From: Prorocentrum cordatum | Taxonomy: Eukaryota > Sar > Dinophyceae > Prorocentrales > Prorocentraceae | Reading direction: 5' to 3' | DNA: 30,663 bases | Assembly (NCBI GenBank): GCA_963575745.1 | Contig: CAUYUJ010003543.1 | Coordinates: 47,501 to 78,163, forward strand | Part shown: in pieces, positions 1-9,960 of the stretch | How positions within the stretch are numbered: position 1 is the stretch's first letter | Layout: each line of letters opens with the position of its first letter | Notes under the pieces: model-generated | Told to the model about the DNA's origin: nothing | Databases searched by the model: none | The model's input: the letters and a program-made list of their open reading frames with translations, nothing else | Program-made: the position numbers and the translations under genes

Positions 1-790
1 GAGACGGGCAGGACCACTTCGCGTACGGCATCTCAGAGCTCAGAATTGCGAGGATGTCTCAGGCGAAACGGGCTGGACTACGTCGCGCGCGGCATCTCCG
101 AGGTCAGAGTTGCGAGGATGTCTCGGGCGAGATGGGCCGGACCACCTCTTGCGCGGCAGCTCAGAGCTCAGAGTTTCGAGGATGGCTCAGGCGAAACGGG
201 CCGGTCCACCTCTTGCGCTGCACCTCGGGGCCCAGAGTTGCGAGGATGTCTCAGCCGAAACGGGCCGGACCACCTCGCAAGCGGCATCTCGGAGCCCAGA
301 GTTGCGAGGATGTCTCAGGCGAAACGGGCCAGACCACCTCTTGCGCTGCACCTCGGGGCCCAGAGTTGCAAGGATGTCTCAGGCGAAACGGGCCAGACCA
401 CCTCGCAAATGGCATCTCGGAGCCCAGAGTTGCCGGGAAGTCTCAGGCGAAACGGGCCAGACCACCTCTCGCACGGCATCTCGGGGCCCAGAGTTTCGAG
501 GATGTCTCAGGCGAAACGGGCCGAACCACCTCGCAAGCGTCATCTCGGAGCCCGGAGTTGCGAGGATGTCTCAGGCGAAACGGGCCGGACCACCTCTCGC
601 ACGGCTTTTCGGGGCTCAGAGTTGCGAGGATGTCTCAGGCGAAACGGCCCGGGCCACCTTTCGCGCGGCGTCCCGGAGCGCAGCTTTTCGAGGATGTCTC
701 AGGCGAAACGGCCAATCCCGGCCAACTCAGAAACGAGAGTTGTAAGGATGTCCCAAGCGAAACGGCCCGGACCATCAGATTTTTGTTAGG
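1..790 (+). repeat. 64-bp tandem minisatellite with AGGATGTC core
   Basis: About 12 head-to-tail copies. The core AGGATGTCTCAGGCGAAACG starts at 51, 115, 179, 243, 307, 371, 435, 499, 563, 627 and 691, exactly 64 bp apart each time. Two shortened units follow, with cores at 745 and 788. The rest of each unit is a GC-rich block (gccggaccacctc, then a ggcatctcgg-like stretch) that varies more than the core. Because 64 is not a multiple of three, the array reads open in all three plus frames with permuted peptides, so I do not call it coding. The array starts before the window. The same core recurs singly elsewhere in the window. Confidence 0.95.
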
Positions 791-919
791 ATGTCTCTAC
801 TACCCTGTCCCTCGGCCAGAGTTAGCCTCGCACTCCGTTCAGCAAGCTGTTTGGGGAAAAAACGTAAGGAAATGAATGGTTTGTTGCCTTCTCGCCTTTT
901 CGCTCCCGATCGGCTCTCG

Positions 920-1240
920 AGGCCTCAAGATGGCCCCAAGACGACCCAAGAGAGTCCCAAGAGGGGCCCAAGAGGGCCCCAAGACGGCCCCAAGAGCGCC
1001 CAAGAGCGCTCGAATAACGCCCAAAGAGGGTCCCAAGACGCCCTGCTTGAGCCTCCGAGGGGGGGCCTGAGTATCCACCCCCTCTCTTTTTGAGCCGTGT
1101 TGCCCAAGACGGTCCCAAGAAGCCTTCCAGATCTCCCCAAAGAGCCCCAAGAGGGCCCCAAGACCTCCCCAAAGAGCCCCAAGAGGGCCCCAAGAGTGCC
1201 TCAACAGGACCCCAAGAGAGCCCCAAGATGGCGCCAGGAC
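920..1240 (+). repeat. Degenerate CCAAGA(G/C)GGCCC minisatellite
   Basis: Dense imperfect repeats of about 10-13 bp such as cccaagagggcc, cccaagacggcc and cccaagagcgcc. The same family appears reverse-complemented at 5370-5650 and again in plus orientation at 14880-15215. Reading frames across it give only low-complexity Pro/Lys/Arg or Leu/Gly/Trp peptides, so it is repeat DNA and not a gene. Confidence 0.85.
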
Positions 1241-1310
1241 GGCAGTACGACTCCTCCAAGAACCTCTCAATACAACGTATCCCCAAAGCCCGATTTCTCA
1301 TCCTCCTTGT

Positions 1311-1436
1311 CATCGTCCTGCCTTCCTTCCTCCCTTCCTGCCTCCTCCCTCCTCCTCTTTATCCTCCTCGTGCCGCATCCCTGCTGCTCCTCGATCCTCC
1401 TCCTCCTCCTCCTCCTCCTCCTCCTCCCCCTCCTAA
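1311..1436 (+). repeat. CCT/CTC-rich pyrimidine tract
   Basis: A pyrimidine-rich stretch that ends in an almost pure CTC trinucleotide run (about 1395-1432). Low-complexity sequence with no gene. Confidence 0.9.
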
Positions 1437-1554
1437 CTTCTATGTCCCGTATCTTCATAGCTCGCTGTCCAGCTTAGACCCGCGCCCTGCAGGACACCTA
1501 GTCCGGCGCCAATCAGAATTTAATTGCGCAGCCTCAGACCCTCTTTGTCTCCCT

Positions 1555-1600
1555 GACTCCTTCTCTCTCTCTGTCTCTGTCTGTGTCTCTGTCACTTTCC

Positions 1601-1634
<34 letters not shown>

Positions 1635-1650
1635 GTCTCTCTCCTCATCC
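1555..1650 (+). repeat. (CT)n dinucleotide microsatellite
   Basis: CT/TC dinucleotide runs with occasional gtctct interruptions. Confidence 0.95.
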
Positions 1651-1702
1651 ACCACCTTCTGGTACTCCTAGCCATCCCTCGTCTCCTGTTCTTCCTGATC
1701 CT

Positions 1703-1733
1703 CTCCTCCTCCTGCTGCTGCTGCTGCTGCTCC
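1703..1733 (+). repeat. (CTG)7 microsatellite in a CTC context
   Basis: Seven uninterrupted CTG units (about 1712-1732) next to CTC units. Confidence 0.9.
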
Positions 1734-1739
1734 TTCTAC

Positions 1740-2375
1740 TCCATCTTCGGACCCGCTATTGCCATGAACGCGTGCTGGAGCCTCGCGTTAGGTATATATT
1801 ATTTGTTGCGCTTTTGAATGCATACTGTCAGAACTTACGGTTATAGACTCTTCTTCCGTCTATGCAGATGTTTCATTTCCGCCCGTTTGCCACCGCGAGG
1901 GGTACCGGTAGCAAGCGCAGTACCCTAGGCTGCAATAACCTCTACCTCTCATGCCCTCTTGCTCGCTCTTTCGCCTCGATCCGCGCCCTGCAGGGCACCA
2001 CCTCCGACGCCTGTCGGGCATTTACTTGCGCCTCAGCTATTTCCGCTCCCCCCCCCAACAACCCCCCCCCATCCTCGCCAGAAACTCGCCTTGTAAGCGA
2101 CCTCCTAGGCCCTAGGACTCGCCGTCTGGGATGGATGGGGGGGGCGCAGGGTGGGAGGGAGTAGCAACGATCAAAGTTGCACAACAGCCTAGTTTCTTTA
2201 GTCGCCGAGGTCGCATGGAGCACGTGCCGCTGTCCCTCGTTAGATTAGGCCCACGTGGCACGAGGTCGACGGCATCGCGCACTCTGTTCACGCGCCGCAC
2301 CACCGATACCTGATGCATCGCATCTCCATGCGACGAAGACATATCGCCATCGTTGGCTAGTCGCCTTGGGGTCAT
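1740..2375. other. No gene seen
   Basis: Mixed-composition sequence with C-runs (2050-2070) and a G-run (2138-2144) but no convincing reading frame. The short string cgcgccctgcagg occurs both here (about 1982) and at about 1480, suggesting an old local duplication. Nothing else could be supported. Confidence 0.5.
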
Positions 2376-2760
2376 TTGAGGGAGTTTCTGTGGAACTCCC
2401 GCCATCCTCACCCCTGGCGCGCGAGGAGCACGGGAGCGGACAGGGTCTTCTGGCACCGTTTCCAGGGAATTCCGGGGACGAATGCCAAGCTGGCGCCCTC
2501 GCTTGGGACATCCTTTCAAAACCGGCCCTGGGGGGGGTCCAAAGGAGCCCTGAAAGGGCTTCCCGCGCCGTTTCTGGGGAATTCTGGAGACGAATGCCAA
2601 ACCGGCGCCCTCGCTTGGGACATCCTGTCAAAACCGGCCCTGGGGGAGGAGTTCCCGTGGAACTCACGTCATCCTCACCCCCAGCACATCCTTTCAAAAC
2701 TGGCCCTGGAGGAAGGGTCCAGAGGAGCCCAGAAAAAGAGGCTTCTGGCACTGTTTCCTC
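2376..2760 (-). repeat. Nested direct repeats carrying the AGGATGTC core on the minus strand
   Basis: Two copies of a segment of about 112 bp (gaattc boxes at 2467 and 2579) each contain, on the minus strand, aggatgtcccaagcgagggc (about 2490-2516 and 2603-2629). This is a variant of the core in the 1-790 array. A third, decayed core lies near 2690. The string ggag-tt-c-gtggaactc is also duplicated 267 bp apart (2380 and 2647). A long minus-strand frame through here (2245-2964) is low-complexity and probably not a gene. Confidence 0.75.
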
Positions 2761-2764
2761 ACCC

Positions 2765-2940
2765 TCCTGATCTTCATGCTCCTCATCCTCGTTCTCCTGA
2801 TCCTCATTCTCAACATCCTCACCCTCCTGCTCCGTGACCCTCACTCTCCTGATCCTAACCCTCGTGAGCCTCACCCTCCTGGTCCTCGCCCTCCTCATCC
2901 TCGCCTGCCGCACCACCGCCTCCCCCTCATTCTCCTCTCG
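2765..2940 (+). repeat. CTC/CTCAT pyrimidine-rich repeat
   Basis: Imperfect cctcctgatcctcat-like repeats. On the minus strand these would read as acidic Glu/Asp-rich peptide, which is expected from the repeat itself. Confidence 0.85.
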
Positions 2941-3225
2941 CCCACAGGCGCGCGGCGCACGCACCTTCTTCTATACACAGAAACTCCCAATCAACCGCAG
3001 AGCGGCTGGCTAGTCATACCTGCGCCAAGTGACCTCGCCAAGCCGAGCGCCACACTCGGCCGCCGTAATCACTGCATCACCAGGGCGTCGTTGTAAGCAC
3101 CGCGACTATCGCAGCCATCCCTACCATCACTGACATCACCGCCACAATTTCGGCCGGGCCATCAACATGGTGCGCGTCCTCGTTTTAATCACGACCGTTG
3201 TGGTCAGCGCACTCATCAACGCAAT

Positions 3226-3470
3226 GTTCATCATCATCATCATCATCATCACCACCATCATCATCATCATCATCATCATCATCAGCATCAGCATCAGCAT
3301 CAGCATCATCATCAGTAGCATCATGGCTTTACCCGTCGTCATTATCATCGGTGTCGTCGTCATGTTCATCGTTATCATCATCACCATCATCATAGACATC
3401 ATCACCAATACCATCGCCGTCGTCGTCATCATCGTCATCGTCATCGTCACCATCACCATGCTGATCATCA
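3226..3470 (+). repeat. (CAT/ATC)n trinucleotide microsatellite
   Basis: About 245 bp of CAT-type trinucleotides with CAG, CAC and CGT interruptions. Its frames give only poly-Ile, poly-Ser, poly-Met or poly-Asp. Confidence 0.95.
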
Positions 3471-3628
3471 TCAATCACCACACTCCTCGTCCAAATCGCG
3501 TTCGGTTCGGCGTTTGGCTCAAACATGTTGATCTCACTGCGCGCCCGCGCTGTCGTTTACAACCCACGGCGGCCAAACCATCCGCGGCTGATGTTTTGTC
3601 ACCGTTTCCGGCTGCATGCCCGTGATGG

Positions 3629-4308
3629 TTTTGCGCGGGATATCACATTTCGGACGCACCGGGTCGCGTAGAGGCAATGCGCGGATTCTCGCTGCGATCG
3701 GGCCTGGTGCCAGAAGCCGTCGCGACCACGCTGGCGATCGAAGACACACTCAAAAAGATAATCCAGCAGGCCCTTTCGTGGATAACACTGAAACCGCGGA
3801 AGACGGCCACGGTGAGTCCTTTTGTGTGCAACCGTTTTGCGCTTGCGGCGCAGTCCTGTTTCCAAGGGTGGCAGCCCTTCAATGGTAAGTCTCTGTGCGC
3901 GTGTGGCCAAACCAACGTACTCTGGCGCTCTTATGATGCGGTGTTCTTCACCTTCAGCATGGGCATGCGACGCGGGCGCGTGTGTGTGTCTTTTTAACGC
4001 TGTTTCAAACGCTGTTCAGTTTACTCTGGGAACTGGGCGTGGCGGGGAGTCCCAGAAGAGTCGGAATTCCCTGAAGGTTTTCAGTGGCCGGAGTGGGCTC
4101 CGGGAACCAGCCTGACCAACGGGCGGTTCTTTGCGACGCCGCAGGTTTGTTGGGGGGCGACGCTACTGGAGTGGATATGGGGCAGCGCGCGGCGAGGCGG
4201 CATGAGCATGGCCGCGCGCTTCGATTTGCACCGCTCTCTATGGGTCCAAACGGCTGCAAACACAATGTGCCGCATGAGGGCGGGAACCGCGCACATGGAG
4301 CAATTTCA
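3629..4308 (+). CDS. Weak exon-like stretch, unknown protein
   Basis: One plus-strand frame stays open from 3629 to a TAA at 3995 and again from 3998 to a TGA at 4309. The first part reads ...RGFSLRSGLVPEAVATTLAI..., with roughly 70% G/C at third positions, and reaches a consensus-like donor, GTGAGT, at about 3812 in phase 0. A second donor-like GTAAGT lies near 3885. The second part is Trp-rich (EGFQWPEWAPGTSLTNGRFF). No family is recognised. The opposite strand is also partly open, so this could be a gene remnant, separated exons or chance. No start codon can be chosen with confidence. Confidence 0.25.
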
Positions 4309-4499
4309 GTGAAGTGGCGGCGCGGGCAATGCAAGCCAGTAAACACAAGTGCGGATAAGAGCAACGCGGTCCAAAGGCTGCCTCGAGGGAGGCGCTGCGC
4401 TCGCGCGCCAATGTCAAAAACCAGCCGCAGGTGCTGATGATTTCAACATGCAGTCCGCCGCAACGCCCGACATCTGCGCGAAACAATATGGGCGGTTAG

Positions 4500-4660
4500 C
4501 AGGGAGGTCGCAGGCGTGGATCAAAGGCGCGTCGCGGGTGGGTCGAAGGTGGGTTGCGAGAGGGTCGCAAGTCTGTCCTGGGCGGTCGTGGGCGGGTCGT
4601 GACTGGGGCGCGGGTGAGTCGCGGAGTGGGCGGCGGGGCGGGTCGCGCGAGGCCAGATGA
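4500..4660 (+). repeat. GGGTCGC-type degenerate repeat
   Basis: Imperfect repeats of gggtcgcg/gggtcgtg/gggttgcg. A purer version lies at 12864-12976. Both versions are followed by a related segment of about 75 bp and then by trinucleotide repeats. Confidence 0.75.
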
Positions 4661-4689
4661 GGCCGGGCCACAATGCGACGCAAAACCGG

Positions 4690-4772
4690 GAGTCCGCACG
4701 ACAGAATCCGACCTCGGCCATGCCCCCAGGGACAGTTCAAGACCGCTCTGGCTCCTCGCTCTGACGTATGTT
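4690..4772 (+). repeat. Segment of about 80 bp shared with 13010-13088
   Basis: The run ccgcacgacagaatccgac, then cccagggacagttcaagac, then ctctgacgtat aligns in order with ccgcaccgcagaagcccgc, cccagggacaatgaatgacc and ctctgactatt at 13012-13085. In both places it lies just after a GGGTCGC tract. Confidence 0.6.
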
Positions 4773-4774
4773 TC

Positions 4775-4960
4775 ACAGCAGTCCTCCCCTCTCTCTTCCA
4801 ATTTATTTTGCTTCGAGGAATCCCCGCCCAACCTTCGGCGGGTGCCCCCCCCTTCCTCCTCGTCCTCCTTCCTTGTCCCCCTGCCTCCTGCCTCGTGCCT
4901 CCTCCTCCCCCTTGTCCCCCTTCCCTCCTTGTCTATTTTCCCTCCGGAGCTCGAAAACGA
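4775..4960 (+). repeat. Pyrimidine-rich CTCC tract
   Basis: Cytosine- and thymine-rich low-complexity DNA with cctcc and ccccc runs and no gene. Confidence 0.8.
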
Positions 4961-5036
4961 CTCCCGGGTCCCCAAATCTAGGCTAAATATGCGGAGACCG
5001 TAAGACGACGTAAACCCAAAAAGAAAGCTACACAGA

Positions 5037-5070
<34 letters not shown>

Positions 5071-5228
5071 ACGACGGTCGACGGACGACGGACGACGACG
5101 CGGACGACGAAAACGACGACGACGACGATGATGATTACGATGATGATGGCGGGGGTGATGGTGATGGTGATGATGCTGCTGATGGTGATGGTCATGGTGA
5201 TGATGATGATGATGTTGATGATGATCTC
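5037..5228 (+). repeat. (GAC)n followed by (GAT/GGT)n trinucleotide tracts
   Basis: ACG/GAC units (about 5037-5128) pass directly into GAT/GGT units (5128-5228). Confidence 0.95.
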
Positions 5229-5231
5229 AAA

Positions 5232-5365
5232 GCCTTCGGCGCATCCCGCCACCGTGCCTGGGCTGTGGGTCAGAGGGCTCTTGAGTGTTCGTTGGGATCT
5301 CGTGGCAGGTGTCTCCGTGGCCTCTTGAAATCAGTTCCGAGGCGTGTTGGAGTCCGTTTGGGTGC
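5232..5365 (+). repeat. Direct repeat copy 1 (paired with 5791-5920)
   Basis: A segment of about 130 bp containing atcccgccaccgtgcctggg and a gagggctcttgagtgttcg box. It recurs 559 bp downstream with few differences. Confidence 0.85.
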
Positions 5366-5369
5366 TTCT

Positions 5370-5650
5370 TGAGGCTTCTTGGGGGCCTCTTTTGGGTCTT
5401 TGGGGGGCCTCTTGGGGGCTTCTTGTGTGCCTCTTGGGCCTCCTTAGGGCTTCTTGGGGCTGAGGGCTCGAAATGTCCGTTCGGGCACCCCGTCTGGGCC
5501 CCCTCTTGGAGCCGTTTTGATGGCTTCTTGGACCGTCCTGGAGACTTCTCGGGCCGTCTTGGGGCTCTCTTGGGTTGTTTCGGGGCCGTCAAGGGGGCTT
5601 CTTGGGGGGTCGTTGTGTGGCGATATTGGGTTCCTGTTGGGTCGTCTTAG
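5370..5650 (-). repeat. CTTGGGG(C)C minisatellite, reverse complement of the CCAAGA family
   Basis: Repeats such as cttgggggcctctt and cttcttggggg. On the minus strand these read as the same cccaagag units found at 920-1240 and 14880-15215. Confidence 0.8.
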
Positions 5651-5790
5651 AGCGTCTTAGAACCCCCAAACATGTCAAAGACAAGTGAATCACTTACGAT
5701 TCTTGCCTGAGGGGGCCTTCTGTGGGGGCCTTTTGCAGGTTTCTTGGGGCGTCTTAGAGACCTTTTGGGCCGCGTGGGTGATTGCTAGTG

Positions 5791-5920
5791 GTCTTCGGCC
5801 GATCCCGCCACCGTGCCTGGGTTGTGGGTCAGAGGGCTCTTGAGTGTTCGCTGGGATCTCGTGGTAGGTGTTTCGGGGCCTCTTGGAAACAGTTTTGCTG
5901 CGTTGGGGGCCGTTTTGAAG
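5791..5920 (+). repeat. Direct repeat copy 2 (paired with 5232-5365)
   Basis: Same box order as copy 1, at an offset of 559 bp, and again followed by cttgg-rich sequence. Confidence 0.85.
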
Positions 5921-6474
5921 TTTCTGTTGGGCATCATTTGACCCTCTTGGGGGCCTCTCTTCGGCTTCGCGGGCTCTCCCCATGCCCCCCCCCAGGCGTA
6001 GATTGAACATGCCATTCTACTCCGCAGCTCTCCGGGTATAACACAGCGCCCAATGCTCCGCAGCCTTCGCGCGCAATTCAACCTTCAGTGCCCAACGCGC
6101 CCAATGCCATTACATGCCGCAGCCTTCGGGTACAGCGCGACGCCCAGTATCGCATTGGCCTACGGCCAGTGCCGCCGATCCCGGGCGCTCCCGACGCTGG
6201 TTCGTTAGTGGGTGACTGGGCGGGCAGCGCCCCGCAGCAGCGCAAAAGCGCGACGGGGGTGCTCTCAAGGGGGGGGGGGAGCCCTGCGGGCAGGGGGGGC
6301 CGAGGGCGCCAAGGGGGTCTCTCCTCCAGAACTGGGGGCGCCGGGCAGGGTGACGGGGAGCTCTCCCCCCCCGGTTCCGGGGGGCCCCTGGGCCCTCCCC
6401 AGTGATCTGCGATCAGCAAGTCGTGCAGAAACGGATTCTGGGGCCCCCCCCTACCCCCCTTCCCCGGCAGAGCG
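5921..6474. other. GC-rich stretch without a recognisable gene
   Basis: Contains a short imperfect duplication (cccaatgctccgcagccttcg near 6047 and ccattacatgccgcagccttcgg near 6108) and several G- and C-runs (for example about 6271-6280 and 6365-6372). Reading frames are open on both strands because of base composition. No coding call is made. Confidence 0.5.
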
Positions 6475-6955
6475 ACGGTTGCGGTTAATAGTGAAATGAA
6501 AAGTTTAATGGTGAAACAGAAACTTTAAAGGTGAAATAAACACTACGTAAATACACTACGTAATACACTGCGCAAATACACTGCGTAGACGCATTACGTA
6601 CGTGAGTGCGCTACGTCCGCGCACTACGTGCGCGACCATGGAGGCCCCGTCGCAGCGCGCTCCAGCGGATGGCGCGGCCCTGCGAAGTCCGGACGACGAG
6701 GGCATTCTGCGTGGTGCTTTTGCGCAGCGTTCTCAGGAACGCCCCGGGTCGGCAACGCTGCCACGCGGAAAACAACGCGCCCGAGCCGCCGCGCAGCAGC
6801 GCGCCGCGTCGCCCGCGTCTCTCGCCACTTTCGCCCGAGGCCGCGGGCAGTTGCGGATTCGGGCGGAACTGGCGCGAGACGCGGACGACGAGGGCATTCT
6901 GCGCAGTGTTTGTACGTAGTGTTTTCAGGGTCGCCCCGAGTCGGCACGCAACCAC
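6475..6955 (+). repeat. Composite repeat, short copy (expanded copy at 18896-20465)
   Basis: In order: an AT-rich box (gtgaaatgaaaagtttaatgg ... aactttaaaggtgaaata); several units of the 13-bp CpG motif (acactacgtaaat, 6540-6620); a gcggccctgcgaagtccgga box; and one type-A monomer of the 177-bp family with its ggaactggcgcgagacgcg box at 6867. Each module has a close counterpart in the same order from 18896. This copy carries a single monomer where the other has seven. It ends near 6953, directly against the start of the likely gene. Confidence 0.9.
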
Positions 6956-8002
6956 GATGATGATGGTTGCCCGATCGGCGCGCCGATGATGCTGTCGTCT
7001 GGAAAGGAGGTCGGCTACGCGATTGAGGAGAGCTTCGAGTTGCTCACGCGCAACAAGTTCCATGCCATTGCCAAGGCCACTCCAGCGACGGCCAGAGTGA
7101 AGAGTGTGCAGAGGCGGTGTCCACTGACAGGAGAGCTTGACGAGGTGCGCCTTCCCCTTCCCTGGGTGTCCTCGCCCAATTCTCAAAGTGTGCTCCAAGG
7201 TCACGACGAACGTGTCGAAGTCGCGCGTGCAGCAGGACATGGCTGTGAAGTTCCGTCGCCACATGGACCATGCCTTCAGGGGGCTTGCGAGGAAAGTGAT
7301 GGGTCTCGCTGGCGTGGGGGCGCTGAGCCATTTCCTGTCCACCGTCGAGGGCCGCGCAGCAAAGGCGGCGACGACCCAGCGAAGCATCAGGGCAAGTCGC
7401 CTCGCGGAGGCAAAGGGTCACCAGCTGGCCAGGCCCGACCAGTAGGCGAAAGGGCCGTCGGCGGCAGAGGACGACGCTGAGAAGAGCCACGGGGGCATAG
7501 GCAACGGGGCCATCGTTATCGGCGACCAGGCCGATGAGGATGCGGAAGCTCAGCCAAAATTCATCCTTGAGCTCGGCATGCCTTCCGCGGTTGCCCCTGC
7601 CAAGTTGCCGCAGGCCGTCTCATTGGAAAGCCGGGGGCGGCCAAGCACTGGATCGACAGGGCCCCCCTCGCGAACGCGTTGCTGGATGGCGAGATGAAGA
7701 GGGGGCTCTACCAGCTCAAGATCATCAAGAACGCGAAGGACTCTGGCCCGCTTCAACGTGACAACGCTAGGCAGCACATGAAGATGATCGAGATGTGCCG
7801 CGAGCTTTGGCCACGCAACCTTCAACGCTTGACGCGCGAGCGGAAAACTATCAGCATTGATGCTCTGAACGCCCGAGAGATCGAGTGGCCTTCTTTCACG
7901 CAGATCTACCTGCTCAATTTCGAGGTGCAGGAGCTCTGGGCTGAGATCAGGAAGACGCCTGGCCGGGGGCATGCCTTGGAGACGTTGTGCGATGTGCTCA
8001 CG
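6956..8002 (+). CDS. Unknown protein, 5' exon block (broken reading frame)
   Basis: Plus-strand coding signal with G/C-rich third positions and Lys/Glu/Met-rich helical segments. It begins around two ATGs (6983, 6986; MMLSSGKEVGYAIEESF...) just after the repeat at 6475-6955. The frame changes near 7145, meets a TAG at 7443, changes again near 7590-7640, then runs openly to 8002 (KHWIDRAPLANALLDGEMKR; later IEMCRELWPRNLQRL). Three GT/GC...AG gaps of 54-56 nt, all phase 0 (7145-7199, 7392-7445, 7590-7645), would repair every break as tiny introns. Single-base errors or decay into a pseudogene are equally possible. A CPLTGE...C...C cluster near residue 50 loosely resembles a zinc-binding pattern, but I would not name it. 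No known family or function is recognised. It ends at a donor-like GTAGAG. Confidence 0.55.
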
Positions 8003-8572
8003 GTAGAGGGTTGCGCATCAAGCGCGCTCGCTTTCCTCCTCCTCGCCCTCTCCCGACCCCCCCCCCTCCTTCGTCGCGTTGAAGGTTGTGCCCGCGCGTG
8101 CTTTATGCCCCGAGGAGCCCGAGGGGGGCGCGTTGTAACGGAAAGTTTCGCAAGGACAACTTCTGACCCAAAGCCTCTCTCTAGTCGCCTCCCCCCCCCC
8201 CCCCCCCCCCCCCCCCCAGCGCCCCCCCCCCCCCCCCCCCCCCCCCTCCCTTCCCACAGTGGGCTTGCGCAGCGCCGCGCGGCCCGCGCGCGCCCTCAGC
8301 GGCGGGCGAATCTGCCGAGGGGCCTGAACAACAAAACAGACATGCAATGGGCAAGACCATGGCCCGACGGCGACCCCCTGCGCGCGCTGGGGGTCGCCGT
8401 CGGGGCCGCGCAGTGGACGCGACCCGCATGCAGAGCACAGCCTGAACATAATGCCTCCACGGAAACCTTCGGCCAGGGGAGGGGCTCAATTGCGTTTGCT
8501 TCCCCGCCCCCGTTCCTCGAGGTTGGGGGCGACGTTGGGTCGTGGCCCAAAAAGCCCAACATGGCGATTCAG
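8003..8572 (+). other. Likely intron with double poly-C tract
   Basis: Begins GTAGAG and ends ATTCAG, both in phase 0, with a length of 570 nt. It separates two stretches of convincing coding sequence in the same frame. It is open by chance but reads as Pro-rich low complexity. Inside are 27 Cs (8191-8217), the four bases AGCG, then 26 Cs (8222-8247). Assembly through such runs is unreliable, so the true length may differ. Confidence 0.55.
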
Positions 8573-9960
8573 GAGATTCGGGCGAGCACCCAGACCGACA
8601 CCCAGCGCGCTAGCTACTTCCTGACAGAGGTGTGGCTCAACAACACTGTGAATTGGCTGCAAGAGGGCGAAGAAGCGGAGACTGCCGTCTTCTATGTCGC
8701 GGCTGAATGCCCCGCGTACTTAGCGCTCCCGGAGGAGACAGAGACCTCCGAGATCGCCCCCGCCTGCGCCCGTGCCCTCAACGACTGCGAGCGACTCTTC
8801 AACGTGATCTCTCTGCCGGGCTTGCACAAGTTCCCGCGTGCGACGCCGCGCGGGCATTTCTTCCCAGATGTTTCCAAGTGCAGGTTGGCCGTGGGCGGAG
8901 TCGGCCAGGGCCCCCCTCTCTGAGAGAGCTGATGTTTTGGCAGATGCTGCAACGAAGTCCGAGTGCGACGAGAGGGAGATCGGGAACGACCACGTGCAGG
9001 GGTTGTCCAACGACATCTTGAATGCGTTCATGAAGCACGCGGAGGCCCTTCCCCAGAGTGGGCTCGGCGACGAGACTGGCGAGTCGAATCCGAATGCGCT
9101 CGTTCAGAAGTACCTGGAGCAGGCGCAGTTGCTCTCCCGCGCGATGCCCCTCGAGGACAAGGCGACGACGGCGAGGGGGGCCACCCCGACGGCCAAGGCG
9201 GCCTTGATGGCGGAAGCGTCGGCGAAGCAAGCGAGCGCCTCCATCGAGATGTTCAGGGGCGAGGCGTGCTCACCAGAGGACGCGCGCAACTCCCTCAGGA
9301 AGACGGCGAAGGCCGCTGCAGACGGCGAAGGGGTCAACGCTGCCATCTCCAAGGAGGCGGTGGGCATCATCGAGACGATCATTACCAAGCCCTTCGATTC
9401 GATCCTGGTCGATGCGAAGAATTTGACGGCTCTTGCGAAGGAGGCCAAGGACCGCGTCGATGCGTCCAGCTCTGCATGGGCGACTGGGTGCGCGACGCTC
9501 CTGGGTCCGATCACCGAGCTGCTCGGCGCGATCACGGGGACGGGGCGACGTCAACAGCGCGGACGCGCTCGTCGGACAGTGCGACTTCGAGGCGAAGATG
9601 GTGACTCTAGGCCGCGCGCTCGAGCAGTTCGGCAGGGTCACAGAATCTGACTTCGATGGCACGATGCTCAAGGACTTGCACGCTTCGGCCGTGCAGTGGG
9701 CCGAGACGCACTTAGCGCAGCGCAGCGCCTTGACGTCGAGGCACTTGGAGATCATGAGTGGGAATGTGGAGCAGCTCGACAGGGCGATGCCAGCCTTCTC
9801 GCGCTCTGGCGACGCGGAGAAGTTCATGCATGGCGTCGACTCTGCGATCGACTTCGACACTATCTTCAAGGCCTTCTGCAGCGCGATTCTGGGCTACGAC
9901 TTCAAAGACATGGACAAAGCGATCGCTTGCGTGGTCAAGGTGGCCGGCCTCGCGCCAAAC
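8573..9960 (+). CDS. Unknown helix-rich protein, central exon block
   Basis: Three consecutive coding stretches. 8573 to about 8910 reads EIRASTQTDTQRASYFLTEV... and has a Cys/Glu-rich part. About 8910 to 9545 (SERADVLADAATKSECDERE) is Ala/Lys/Glu-rich and predicted helical. About 9550 to 9960 begins DVNSADALVGQCDFEAKMVT and ends ...VVKVAGLAPN. The frame moves by one base at about 8910, in a run of six Cs, and at about 9550, next to acggggacgggg. Both look like one-base indels from homopolymer error or true decay. No transmembrane segment, signal peptide or known motif was seen. The likely intron at 9961 starts GTCGGA in phase 0. Minus-strand frames here are shadows. Confidence 0.6.

Noticed and set aside
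46-789. Arg/Ser-rich proteins in three frames at the left edge
   Set aside because: The 64-bp unit shifts frame each copy, giving the same peptides permuted in every frame.
7044-7490. Minus-strand frames overlapping the 7-10 kb gene
   Set aside because: Their composition is that expected of the antisense of a GC3-rich gene; the plus strand has the coherent Lys/Glu/Ala-rich helical pattern.
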